64,000 bases of DNA from Plut-88900 sp965116945 (GTDB lineage: Bacteria > Chloroflexota > Dehalococcoidia > Plut-88900). Below are positions 54,078-62,788 of the stretch, piece by piece. The stretch lies in NCBI GenBank assembly GCA_965116945.1, contig OZ220734.1, positions 1,550,001-1,614,000 on the forward strand, written 5' to 3'. A program made the translations under genes and the position numbers. The notes beneath the pieces are model-generated. The model searched no databases, was not told the origin of the DNA, and saw nothing but the letters and a program-made list of their open reading frames with translations. Numbering within the stretch: position 1 is the stretch's first letter; each line of letters starts with the position of its first letter.

Positions 54078-55184
54078 CTACTCTGCCACCCTCGCCCTGA
54101 CCCATTCGTTGAACTCGCGCAACAGGAACTCGTTGGGCGTATAGACTCCGTTCCTGTGCGCCCGAGCCTTTATCCCATTCTGCACCGAGTGACACACCGA
54201 GAAGTCCTGCTTGAGCACGTTGTCCCCAAAGTCCACGGTGTCACTCGGGTCAAAGTCCGGCATCGCGATCGTAGAAGGCTCGAACAACCACTCTACTGTT
54301 ACCCCGCTCTTCTCCGGAGTCAAAGGCCAGACATTGAATGTAAACACGGTGTCGGGCAGGAGACCCAGGAAGAGGCACGGCCAGATCGGAGTGCTGCGGA
54401 ATCGGCCCTCGTCCTCGGGCGTGATAGTGCTTATCAACGGTCGCTTTGTCTTGGCATCCGGCGTGAACGCGTTGCCTCCCTCGATCAGCGGATTGCCGTC
54501 ACTGCTCGAAGAGCCGATCATCCCTTTTCTGATGTTGGGTTGGATGGCACACAGCTCAGGGTGGATCGATGGGCAGTGATAGCACTCAATGTTGTTCTCG
54601 TAGACTATCTTCCAGTTGGCATGCAGTAAGTACTCTCGTCGGGCCCCGACAGCCAGGTTCTCCAGGTTGTAACTGTCAATCTTCTCTGCCACCGCCCCGA
54701 TCCCCGGGTCAAAGGGCTCGGGGTTGGAGGACAGATTGACGAAAATGCACCCCTTCCAAACGTGAATGGCGACCGGGTAGAGCGGAAAGTCCTCTTTGCG
54801 GAAACCCTCCGATCCGATCATGTTCGGAGTGGCAATCAACTTTCCTTCAAGGTCGTATGTCCAGCCGTGATAACGGCACGGTATCGCACTGCCCCTGAAT
54901 TTCCCTGAAGCCGCATCGCAAAGCTTGTTGCCTCGGTGTCGGCACACGTTGGAGAAAGCGTTAATAGATCCCTGCTTGTCCCGGGCTACGATGACGCTCT
55001 CGTTCACTATGTCCTGAGTAATGAAGTCCCCGGGATTCGGAATCGACTGCACCCGCCCGATATACAGCCACGTATCATAGAAAATCCGCTCCTTTTCCAG
55101 AGCGAAAATCTCCTCCGACCAGTAGTAGCGGCTTGGGAGGGTTGTCCAGACATCACTCGCCGTCTGCGTCGCTGTGAGAGTCAT
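54078..55184 (-). CDS. Rieske [2Fe-2S] oxygenase alpha subunit, CntA/GbcA-like, copy 1
   Basis: 368 residues from ATG 55184. The Rieske site is C81-x-H83 and C103-x2-H106 (CRHRGNKLC...CRYHGWTYD). The catalytic domain has ENNIECYHCPSIHPEL: the bridging residue before the iron histidines H203 and H208 is Glu (E200) rather than the usual Asp, as reported for carnitine monooxygenase CntA. It therefore probably belongs with choline-, carnitine- and glycine-betaine-type monooxygenases rather than ring dioxygenases. No reductase gene is next to it. It is a tandem duplicate of copy 2, 63 bp away. Confidence 0.9.
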   Translation of the reverse strand: MTLTATQTASDVWTTLPSRYYWSEEIFALEKERIFYDTWLYIGRVQSIPNPGDFITQDIVNESVIVARDKQGSINAFSNVCRHRGNKLCDAASGKFRGSAIPCRYHGWTYDLEGKLIATPNMIGSEGFRKEDFPLYPVAIHVWKGCIFVNLSSNPEPFDPGIGAVAEKIDSYNLENLAVGARREYLLHANWKIVYENNIECYHCPSIHPELCAIQPNIRKGMIGSSSSDGNPLIEGGNAFTPDAKTKRPLISTITPEDEGRFRSTPIWPCLFLGLLPDTVFTFNVWPLTPEKSGVTVEWLFEPSTIAMPDFDPSDTVDFGDNVLKQDFSVCHSVQNGIKARAHRNGVYTPNEFLLREFNEWVRARVAE

Positions 55185-55247
55185 GGCGTTAGTGCCTCCA
55201 TCGGCCGGGCTTCCCCTATCCTTCTTCCTGTAGGGTGAGTTCGACCA

Positions 55248-56354
55248 TCAACGCTCTACTCTGGCCTTCACCCACTCATTGAAATCGTAGGGCAGGAACT
55301 CGTTAGGGGCGTAGACCCCCTGCTTGTGCGCCCGGGCCTTGATCCCCTTCTGCACCTCGTGGCATATATCGAAGTCCTGCTTGAGGACCGTGTCCAGGAA
55401 GCTCACCGTATCACTCGGGTCGAAGTCCGGCATAGCAATCGCAGAAGGCTCAAACAGCCACTCCATCACAACCGTGCTCTTCTCCACCCCAGTCGGCCAG
55501 ACGTTGAAAAAGAAAACGTGGTCCGGCAGGAATCCCATGAAGAAGCCGGGCCACATCGGTGTGCTTCGGAACCGACCCTCGTCTGCCGACGTTATGGTGC
55601 TGATTAGGGGCCTTTTCGTCGTCGCGTCCAGGGTGAAGGAGTTGCCGCCCTCGATGAGCGGGTTGCCGTCCCTGTTGGATGCGCCGATATTGCCCCGACT
55701 CACATTCGGCTGGATGGCGCATAGCTCAGGGTGAATCGAAGGACAGTGGTAGCATTCGACGTTGTTTTCCTGGACTATCTTCCAGTTGGCATCCAGGTGG
55801 TATTCCCTCCGCTCCACAACGGCCAGATTTGCCAGGTTGTACCTCTCTATCACCTCCTCCAGGGCCCCGATGCCCGGGTTAAATGGCTCCGGATCGGCAG
55901 AGAGATTCACGAAAATGCAACCCATCCAAACGTGAAGGGACACCGGATAGAGAGGAAAGTCTTCCTTTTGGAACCCCTCCGTTCCGATCATGTTCGGGGT
56001 GGCAATCAGCTTTCCTTCAAGGTTGTATGTCCAGCCGTGGTAACCGCATGCAATCGCGCTGCCCCTGAACTTGCCGGATGCGGCGCTGCACAGCTTGTTC
56101 CCCCGGTGTCGGCACACGTTGGAGAAGGCGTTGATGTTTCCCTGCTTGTCCCTGACAACTATGACACTTTCATCCACTATGTCCTGCGTAATGAAGTCCC
56201 CGGGATTCGGGATCGACTGCACCCGACCCACGTATAACCACGAATCGTAGAAGATCCGCTCTTTTTCCAGTTCGTAGATGTCCTCCGCCCAGTAGTATCG
56301 GCTGGGCAGAGTAGTCCAAAGAGGAGCCGCGGTCCGCGTTGCCGTAGAGGTCAT
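55248..56354 (-). CDS. Rieske [2Fe-2S] oxygenase alpha subunit, CntA/GbcA-like, copy 2
   Basis: 368 residues from ATG 56354, residue-for-residue the same length as copy 1. C81, H83, C103 and H106 of the Rieske centre are present (CGYHGWTY), as is QENNVECYHCPSIHPEL with Glu at 200. Differences from copy 1 are spread over loops near the catalytic pocket. Its leader contains a 13-bp hairpin just upstream of an AGGAGG ribosome site. It is likely co-transcribed with the upstream monooxygenase at 56466. The substrate is unknown, but the quaternary-amine type is favoured. Confidence 0.9.
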   Translation of the reverse strand: MTSTATRTAAPLWTTLPSRYYWAEDIYELEKERIFYDSWLYVGRVQSIPNPGDFITQDIVDESVIVVRDKQGNINAFSNVCRHRGNKLCSAASGKFRGSAIACGYHGWTYNLEGKLIATPNMIGTEGFQKEDFPLYPVSLHVWMGCIFVNLSADPEPFNPGIGALEEVIERYNLANLAVVERREYHLDANWKIVQENNVECYHCPSIHPELCAIQPNVSRGNIGASNRDGNPLIEGGNSFTLDATTKRPLISTITSADEGRFRSTPMWPGFFMGFLPDHVFFFNVWPTGVEKSTVVMEWLFEPSAIAMPDFDPSDTVSFLDTVLKQDFDICHEVQKGIKARAHKQGVYAPNEFLPYDFNEWVKARVER

Positions 56355-56376
56355 GGCCTATGTGCCTCCTGCACCC

Positions 56377-56410
56377 GGGAGGAGACGGCGTCCATTGCGC
56401 CGTCCCTCCC
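56377..56410. terminator. Hairpin between the monooxygenase and Rieske copy 2
   Basis: GGGAGG-A-GACGGCG pairs with CGCCGTC-CCTCCC (13 bp with one bulged A, loop of 7). On the minus strand it ends about 10 nt before an AGGAGG ribosome-binding site. No T-run follows, so it may modulate rather than stop transcription or translation. Confidence 0.5.
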
Positions 56411-56465
56411 GTCTACTAATTTGCCTACCCTTAAGACTCCGGCTTAATCTCCGACCCGAATTCTC

Positions 56466-57707
56466 TTAGCCTTGGAACTCCGGCATGATCTTCGACCCAA
56501 ACGTGTGCACCTGCTCCAGCACCTCTTCCAGCGGATACATCCCCTGGTCCACCAGGAACCCGAACCACTCCAGGTCCCCGTCTTCGTGGCAGCGCTGCAG
56601 GTCTTCCAGCTTGTACTTCACCTGGTCTACCGTCCCAACAATCCCGTATCCCTGGTCCACAAGCCGCTCCGTCGCCGCTGCCTTGCTGGGGAACCTCAGG
56701 GGCCTCGGAGCGTCCTCGCCCGGGTAGCGGAACCCCTCCGCAAAACCGAACTGGTCGTAGTATACGGCGTAGCTCCAGCCCAGGGTCTCTTCCGCCAGCT
56801 TGTACGCCTCTTCGTAAGTGTTTCCCGTGTACACAACCCGCGAGGCTCCCACACTCTCCCCCAGCTTCAAGTCCCGACCATTTTCTCGCGCCACGTCTTG
56901 GTAAACGTGACATAGCCTGTTGAAGGACTCGGGAATAGAGATCTGCATGTGCGGAATTGTGCCGTTCTTGGCGGCCCATCTCACCGTGTTTTCACTGACT
57001 GAAAAGGCGTTGAAAATGGGGGGATGCGGCTGCTGGTACGGCTTGGGTACCACACAGACTTTTCTTATGGTTCCATTCTCGTCCAGCTCACCGGGAGCTC
57101 CGTTGCTGCCCGTCCACTTCTCGGCCGGCCAATTCTGAATGCCTTCTTCGTATGGGTAGGGCACCTGGTAGTACTTTCCCTTGTAGGAGAAAGCATCGTT
57201 GGTCCATGCACCCTTGATGATGTGAAACACTTCCTCGAAGATCTCTCGGTTGTGGGAGTCGCCGGCGCTCTTGTCAGACTGGGCGGCAATAGCTTTGTAC
57301 TGCTGCCCCATTACGTTAACCCACCTGTCCTGGTAGCCCCGGGCGAAGCCCGCGATAACCCGACCCTTGGTCAGGTGGTCCAGCATCGCAATCTCCTCGG
57401 CGCACCGGATCGGGTCCCAGGACGGAAGCACCAGGCCCAGGGGCCCGAACTTGATCCTCTTGGTCTGGGCCGCCAGGTTGGAATACAGGACCAACGGCGC
57501 CACCGAGCACTCGTATCCCTCCGAATGGAAGTGGTGTTCCGTCGTCGAAAAGCAGTCATACCCGAGTTCATCGCCCAGGACGCAAATCTGCCTTACCTGC
57601 TCCAGCATTTCCTGGAATCTCTCGTTGTTCCGGGCTATGGGTCGGAGTCGCTGTCCGTCCTCAATAATGCCCGGTATCGTTGGCAATACAAAAAGTTGAA
57701 ATTTCAT
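56466..57707 (-). CDS. Luciferase-like flavin-dependent monooxygenase (LLM), paralogue D
   Basis: 413 residues from ATG 57707, preceded by AAGGGAG; the upstream extension to 57758 is unsupported. MKFQLFVLPTIPGIIEDG, FSTTEHHFHSEGYECSVAPLVLYSNLA, GRVIAGFARGYQDRWVNVMG and the ending FGSKIMPEFQG match paralogue A (16867-18111) block for block. It lies upstream of the two Rieske genes in the same direction, so a joint pathway is plausible: one enzyme could oxygenate what the other releases. The flavin supplier is not in the window. Confidence 0.92.
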   Translation of the reverse strand: MKFQLFVLPTIPGIIEDGQRLRPIARNNERFQEMLEQVRQICVLGDELGYDCFSTTEHHFHSEGYECSVAPLVLYSNLAAQTKRIKFGPLGLVLPSWDPIRCAEEIAMLDHLTKGRVIAGFARGYQDRWVNVMGQQYKAIAAQSDKSAGDSHNREIFEEVFHIIKGAWTNDAFSYKGKYYQVPYPYEEGIQNWPAEKWTGSNGAPGELDENGTIRKVCVVPKPYQQPHPPIFNAFSVSENTVRWAAKNGTIPHMQISIPESFNRLCHVYQDVARENGRDLKLGESVGASRVVYTGNTYEEAYKLAEETLGWSYAVYYDQFGFAEGFRYPGEDAPRPLRFPSKAAATERLVDQGYGIVGTVDQVKYKLEDLQRCHEDGDLEWFGFLVDQGMYPLEEVLEQVHTFGSKIMPEFQG

Positions 57708-58064
57708 AAGGTCTCCCTTGTCTTTCTGTCTATGTTGGACCGGAGACCCGGGCCCCAATGCTCAATTTGCCTGTGGTCTTGACTTCAAAGCTTTCACAAA
57801 CTGACCATCCCAAACGCATTATTGGGGTTCGGATAGGAGGGCGCGGGCCTGCTAAAGGAGCGCAAAGGTCTAGGGAGGCGGTACTCCCCAAGTATTCCAC
57901 CACGGTACGGCTACATTGCCGGTCTGGAGCCGGCATTTGAAGGGACCTATGCCCATTGCCTTATCAACCTGGCCTTCCCGTAGGAAGGTACTAAATAAAG
58001 CGGCCCCGCTAGTGGTGGAACGTTATTCCTTGCCAAACGCCGGGTCAATAAACGTTTGTGCTAT
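57708..58064. other. 357-bp gap with small hairpins and a weak minus-strand promoter
   Basis: No convincing gene. CCTTCC-TACG-GGAAGG (minus strand, about 57972-57987) is a UNCG-type tetraloop hairpin. At 58014-58042 a minus-strand TTGACC, 17 nt, TAACGT could drive the monooxygenase at 56466-57707. Both are tentative. Confidence 0.35.
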
Positions 58065-59051
58065 TTACCACCCAATTTTTCCATCCACAAGCGGCACGAC
58101 CTCCGACACAAAACGGTCCATCTGTCCAATCGAGTATTCCACGCTCATTAGCCCGTGATACTGGAAGTCCAGCAGAAAATGTGAAATGCCCGCTTCCACG
58201 TAATCTTCTATCCTCTCAGCGCAGTGTCTTGGAGAGCCAGCGATGGATATCTTGTGAATGTCGTCCACCGGCTGGCGTCGGGAGTTCACCAGCCTTGCTA
58301 TCCGCGGCAGCATCTCGGGGTCCGGGCCCCTCCCATCCCCAACATTCACCCGAACACTCAGGCATATTCCCGCCTCCGTTCCCCACCTTCCATTCGCCTC
58401 CTGCAACTTAGGCACGTATTCGTCCTTAACCTCGTCCACTGTCAAGTTGGCAGGTAGCAAGTATTGGGCGTGCCTTGATGTTCTTTCTATGGAAGCCGTA
58501 TGACCCCCGATCCAGATCGGCGGATGGGGCTTTTGCACGGGTTTCGGCTCCAATTCCATTTCCGAGATATCGCAGGTATCCCCGCTATGGGTCACCGAGG
58601 ACTCTGTCCAAAGTCTCCGTATTAGCCCCAGCGCTTCATCAAAGAGTCGTGCCCTCTTCTTGAGGCTGGCGTTGGCTGCAGCGAAGTCCTTCTCGAACCA
58701 GCCCATTGCCATCCCCGCCAATGCTCGGCCCCCCGACATTACATCCAGGGTTGCGAAATACCTGGCCCAGATGTAAGGGGCCAAAACTGGCACTATCGCA
58801 GAGTTAGTCCCGACCTTGATATTGTTGGTCACCGCCGCCATCGCCGGGAGAATGACCAGCGGGTCCAGAATGTCCCGACGCGGAAAGCCCGTGTACACCT
58901 GTGCGGCAGGTAGCGTGAGGTGATGTGGCAGTGATATGGAGTGAAACCCGAGGGAGTCGGCGTGGCGAGCTGCTGCTATAAGTTCCGAGGCAGTTGGGGG
59001 CGGGTCGCCCAGGGTGAAGGCGAACACGCTAAACCGGTCCATAATGCCCAT
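58065..59051 (-). CDS. LLM-class flavin-dependent oxidoreductase, paralogue E
   Basis: 328 residues from ATG 59051 (a second ATG lies at 59042; GGAGGGG suits the first). A shorter LLM enzyme with ELIAAARHADSLGFHSISLPHHLTLPA, LAGMAMGWFEKDFAAANAS and KPVQKPHPPIWIGGHT, the last being the substrate/flavin-side block of F420- or FMN-dependent members. It is more distant from the other four copies. It ends with a C-terminal barrel element (HFLLDFQYHGLMSVEYSIGQ). It is followed downstream by paralogue D of the same family. Confidence 0.9.
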   Translation of the reverse strand: MGIMDRFSVFAFTLGDPPPTASELIAAARHADSLGFHSISLPHHLTLPAAQVYTGFPRRDILDPLVILPAMAAVTNNIKVGTNSAIVPVLAPYIWARYFATLDVMSGGRALAGMAMGWFEKDFAAANASLKKRARLFDEALGLIRRLWTESSVTHSGDTCDISEMELEPKPVQKPHPPIWIGGHTASIERTSRHAQYLLPANLTVDEVKDEYVPKLQEANGRWGTEAGICLSVRVNVGDGRGPDPEMLPRIARLVNSRRQPVDDIHKISIAGSPRHCAERIEDYVEAGISHFLLDFQYHGLMSVEYSIGQMDRFVSEVVPLVDGKIGW

Positions 59052-59091
59052 GCGCCCCTCCCGAGCCTATTTCGCCTGGAATGCGCTTAGA

Positions 59092-60234
59092 TCAGTTGAA
59101 ATTGTATAGCCGTGCGGCGTTGCCGCAGATAATCTGATTGGCCACTTCCTTGTCTAGGTGGCCCATGCCCTCTCGAATCACCTTGCGGGAATCAGGGAAC
59201 ACGCCATCCCGGTGTGGATAGTCTGAGCCCCACATGATGCACTCCGCACCTATCCGGTTAACCTGGTCCTGGGAGACGTATTCATTCTGGAATGTGGAAA
59301 AGCCCTGCCGACGCCAGTACGCAGTCGGGGTCATTTCCAGCCCTATGGGGTGGTACCTGTCTTCGTACTCGGCATCCATTCTTTCTATCACATAAGGTAT
59401 CCACCCGATGCCGCATTCGCCGAGAACGAACTGGAAATTGGGATAGCGCATGCATGCTCCGGAGTAAACGGCGCTCACCAGGAATTCCGCACCAGATAGC
59501 TGGAACAGGCACTCCCTTACTCCGTCGTATGCCACGTCGTAGTCTGCTGCCGAGTCCCCCTCCGGTTGCCGAGTCGGAATCCCGAGCGTGTGGAAGGAGA
59601 TGGGCATGTCGCACTCATCTGCTACGGCCCAAAGCACGTCCCACTCCTTTTGGTACATGGGCGCACTCATCTTGGCAACGTTGATCTCAGCGCCCTTAAG
59701 CCCAATTTCCGCGGCCTTTCTCAGCTGCGCGGCGGCGGTTTGAGGATCATGGCTGATCACGCAGCCCAGAGCACCGAGCCTTTGTGGGGCTGCCTTCACG
59801 AACTCACTTACCCATTCATTGTAGATGTCGTAGATCAGGGTGGTGACTTCCGGGTTCCGGAACCCGGGCCCCGAGAAACCTCCCCCCGCTATCCCAAGGA
59901 TCCCATATATCACCTCCGCATCCACCCCGTCGATGTCCTGGTCTTTCACCCGAAGGTCTGCAATTGCCGGGTGGTATACACCTTCGTCGACGCCGTCATA
60001 AAACCCTACCTCGGCCATCCTGTCCATATGCTTCGAATGTCCGGGTGTGTATCCGATAAACCCGCCTGCCCGGGCGATATCCTCCTCTTCCACGATCCAC
60101 CGCTTTCCTTCGCTGGTATCAGTGGTATATGGCATCTGCGATTTGAGGTGAGTCGGTGCGGCTTCGACAAACATGTCGCCTGGTAGCCACGTTAGGTCTA
60201 AGTGCGTGTCGGCGGAAATCACCTTGTAGTCCAC
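59092..60234 (-). CDS. Amidohydrolase-family protein (PF04909-like), paralogue 5
   Basis: 380 residues from GTG 60234. First metal motif ISADTHLDLTWLPGDMF (DxHxD), then ISFHTLGIPTRQ, FVLGECGIGWIPYVIERMD and WGSDYPHRDGVFPDSR; ends AARLYNFN. Closest in layout to paralogues 6 and 7. A TfoX-N gene separates it from paralogue 6 by a few bases on each side, suggesting one transcript. Confidence 0.9.
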   Translation of the reverse strand: MDYKVISADTHLDLTWLPGDMFVEAAPTHLKSQMPYTTDTSEGKRWIVEEEDIARAGGFIGYTPGHSKHMDRMAEVGFYDGVDEGVYHPAIADLRVKDQDIDGVDAEVIYGILGIAGGGFSGPGFRNPEVTTLIYDIYNEWVSEFVKAAPQRLGALGCVISHDPQTAAAQLRKAAEIGLKGAEINVAKMSAPMYQKEWDVLWAVADECDMPISFHTLGIPTRQPEGDSAADYDVAYDGVRECLFQLSGAEFLVSAVYSGACMRYPNFQFVLGECGIGWIPYVIERMDAEYEDRYHPIGLEMTPTAYWRRQGFSTFQNEYVSQDQVNRIGAECIMWGSDYPHRDGVFPDSRKVIREGMGHLDKEVANQIICGNAARLYNFN

Positions 60235-60242
60235 TTGTTAAC

Positions 60243-60599
60243 TCATCCTTTCTCTAACGCCGAAACGGCATTCTTCGGAGGCAGGCTCAGCGCAAAATCC
60301 ACTCCCTGTTCCACCCAACTGCGAAAGTCTTCCTCATCACCCAGGCCTTCTGGCGGCACGACAACAAACCCTTTCATGGGCCGGCCCGTCATGTCCATCG
60401 GGCTCGCATAAGGCCGTTGTAGCGCAGCCTCATACCGCTCCGCCCCGACCCGGACCATCAGACGGTCCTTGTCTATACCCAGGGCCATGTTGCCATGCAA
60501 CATGAAACAGAGTCCACCAAACATCCGCCTTTCTGAAACCCCGTTCAGGGCTGTCAGCTTAAGGCGTACTCTCTCGGCCAGACGTTCATCAAAGGCCAT
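60243..60599 (-). CDS. TfoX N-terminal-domain protein
   Basis: 118 residues from ATG 60599, the size of a stand-alone TfoX-N (PF04993) protein. ERRMFGGLCFMLHGNMALGID and RLMVRVGAERYEAAL are the typical blocks, and MKGFVVVPPEG is the conserved centre. TfoX/Sxy links to competence in gammaproteobacteria, but stand-alone N-domain proteins in other phyla have no proven role. It is odd in being squeezed between two amidohydrolase genes (8 and 24 bp gaps), which suggests co-expression. Confidence 0.88.
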   Translation of the reverse strand: MAFDERLAERVRLKLTALNGVSERRMFGGLCFMLHGNMALGIDKDRLMVRVGAERYEAALQRPYASPMDMTGRPMKGFVVVPPEGLGDEEDFRSWVEQGVDFALSLPPKNAVSALEKG

Positions 60600-60623
60600 T
60601 GGGCCCTGCTCCCGAGAGTGGGT

Positions 60624-61784
60624 CTAGTTGAACTTGTACGCCTTTATTGCGTTGTCGCAGATTATCTTCTTACGGATGTCCGCCGGCAGGTGCCCCAGGC
60701 CCTCTTCGATAGCCTTCCTGGAGTCGGGGAACACGCCGTCGGGGTGGGGGTAGTCGTTACCCCACATGATGTTGTCCAGCCCGATCCGCTCGATCTGATC
60801 GACTGACACATACTCATTCTGGAACGTCGAGTAGCCCTGCCGCCTCCAGTATTCGCTGGGCTTCATCGAGTAGCCCATGTGGAAGCCTCGGTCGTCATAT
60901 TCCTCGTCTACCCGTTCCACCACGTAGGGTATCCACCCGATTCCACATTCTCCCAGCACGAAGTTAAACTCCGGGTTTCTATCGCAGGCGCCGGACAGGA
61001 CCACGCTGACCAGGAATTCCGCCCCCGAGAGCTGGAACAATGTGTATCCCAGGGTTACCTCAAGCCAATGGTAAGCCTCTTCGTCTTCGGCGTCCGGCTT
61101 CCTGTGGGGAACGCCCAGGGTATGGAAAGAGATGGGCATCTGGAACTCTGCCGCCGTCTCCCATAGAGGGTCCCACGCCTTGTGGTAAACAGGCTTTGAC
61201 ATGGTGCCCACGTTGATTTCAGCGCCCCGAAGACCGAGCTCCCCGGCCCTTCGTAGCTGTCCCGCTGCCCTTTCAGGATCGTGACTGGCCAGGCAGGCCA
61301 GCCCCTTCATACGACTCGGGTTCGTTCCCGTGAACTCGGCGATCCACTCGTTGTATACGTCATATATGGTGGCGGTTACCTCAGGGTCCTTGAATCCCGG
61401 CCCCGAGAACCCGCCTCCGCCAATGCCCAGGATCCCGTAAATCACCTCGGCGTCCATACCGTCGATGTCCAGGTCTCCCACCCTGAGGTTGGGGTCCGAG
61501 GGATGATAAATCCCATCCTTTATCCCAGAGAAAAAGCCCACCTCGGCCATCCGGTCCAGGTGCTTGGACTCACCGGGTACATAGTCTCCAAATGATCCCG
61601 TCAATCCCCCACCCCCGACCCAGCACATGAATTCCCCTTCTATCTCCCATTGGGCCTTTCCGTTGTTCTGGCTGACGTATGGCATCTTGTCCTTCAGGGC
61701 GTCGGGGGCGCCCTTCACGAACATGTCGCCGGGTAGCCAGGTGACATCCATGTGAGTGTCTGCGGTAATGACGTTGTACTCCAT
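60624..61784 (-). CDS. Amidohydrolase-family protein (PF04909-like), paralogue 6
   Basis: 386 residues from ATG 61784, chosen over TTG 61787 because AGGAGG sits 5 nt before it. ITADTHMDVTWLPGDMF carries the DxHxD motif; also ISFHTLGVPHRKP, FVLGECGIGWIPYVVERVDEEY, WGNDYPHPDGVFPDSR (Asn instead of Ser after the Gly) and YKFN at the end. It belongs with paralogues 5 and 7. Confidence 0.9.
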   Translation of the reverse strand: MEYNVITADTHMDVTWLPGDMFVKGAPDALKDKMPYVSQNNGKAQWEIEGEFMCWVGGGGLTGSFGDYVPGESKHLDRMAEVGFFSGIKDGIYHPSDPNLRVGDLDIDGMDAEVIYGILGIGGGGFSGPGFKDPEVTATIYDVYNEWIAEFTGTNPSRMKGLACLASHDPERAAGQLRRAGELGLRGAEINVGTMSKPVYHKAWDPLWETAAEFQMPISFHTLGVPHRKPDAEDEEAYHWLEVTLGYTLFQLSGAEFLVSVVLSGACDRNPEFNFVLGECGIGWIPYVVERVDEEYDDRGFHMGYSMKPSEYWRRQGYSTFQNEYVSVDQIERIGLDNIMWGNDYPHPDGVFPDSRKAIEEGLGHLPADIRKKIICDNAIKAYKFN

Positions 61785-61879
61785 CAAATCCTCCTAGATT
61801 CGGCCCGAGGCCACTGCGTCTGCTATCTAATCGGCTATGTTAAGAACGCGGCAAGTAGTAGTCAATAACCATTCCCCTA

Positions 61880-62749
61880 TTACTCGCACACTATTCCGTC
61901 ATTGTCACCGTCACGTTTGCTTGGCACCATAGCGTGTGGAAACCCCCGACCGGCGCCCTTGCTCCCCTTGATCCGCTCCTCCCCCGCCGCCTCAGCCTCT
62001 TCACAGCTCTCATATACCCGGCCTGTTGGGACGGATGTCGGACTGGGCTGAAGCGGCAGATACCTTGATGGGGAAGTGGGAGTTGGAAGCGAGTTGTCGC
62101 AAGTAGCCAGCATTTCATCCAACGCCATTCTTTCGTTAATGCCAATCGTAAGCTGGTACTTCCCCTTCACAGCCTCCCATTGCCTTGCATACGCACAGTG
62201 CGAATCTTCGTCCGGCGGCTGCCACTCATCCGGCCCCCGAGCCCCCTTGCTCCGGTTTAACGATGACGACATCGCATTGAGGTTCACCGGATCGTTGGCA
62301 AACTGGACCTTCATCTCGTCACCCCACGCTGATCCCCCTGTCCGGTGCGCATGGGCCAGCGGCACGTGATGGTCTATATCCACTTCACCCGCAGAGACAA
62401 AGGTCTCTCCACTCCAGGGCCCTAGCCACTCCCCTTCAACCACCCGACACCCATCCAGCACCACCTCTGCCAGGCTTTCTTCGATGAGGACTTCCGCCCG
62501 TGTGTCCTGGCAGTCTCCGTCGGCATCGATCCATCCACCCCAATCATCACGATTGTACTCAGGCGTCGGGGAAGATAATGCGAATGTTGTAGGTAGTGGT
62601 GTGCTGGTTGGGATTGGCTGCGCTGAGGTAGGTGATGGTGGGGTGACCTCTGTTGTGGGTGTAGCGTCAAGTACGCAGGCGCCCAGCACCAATAGGGCTA
62701 CTATCACCAGCGCGAACCTGAGCAATTGAGAAACGCTACCCCGGCTCAA
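61880..62749 (-). CDS. Secreted HNH nuclease lipoprotein with Excalibur domain
   Basis: 289 codons starting at TTG 62749. The signal (LLRFALVIVALLVLGACV) has a lipobox Cys, then a Thr/Pro-rich spacer. The core has an HNH-type site: DIDHHVPLAHAHRTGGSAW, NLNAMSSSLNRSKG and later SHCAYARQWEAVKGKY, as in DUF1524/GmrSD-C-like secreted nucleases. The last ~45 residues form an Excalibur-type calcium-binding domain: YESCEEAEAAG and DGDNDGIVCE. It is likely anchored outside the cell, where it could digest DNA for nutrients. It stands between two amidohydrolase genes. Confidence 0.88.
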   Translation of the reverse strand: MSRGSVSQLLRFALVIVALLVLGACVLDATPTTEVTPPSPTSAQPIPTSTPLPTTFALSSPTPEYNRDDWGGWIDADGDCQDTRAEVLIEESLAEVVLDGCRVVEGEWLGPWSGETFVSAGEVDIDHHVPLAHAHRTGGSAWGDEMKVQFANDPVNLNAMSSSLNRSKGARGPDEWQPPDEDSHCAYARQWEAVKGKYQLTIGINERMALDEMLATCDNSLPTPTSPSRYLPLQPSPTSVPTGRVYESCEEAEAAGEERIKGSKGAGRGFPHAMVPSKRDGDNDGIVCE

Positions 62750-62788
62750 TGCCCCGTAGAATTACCTCGTCATCATCCGGCGGTTCGT

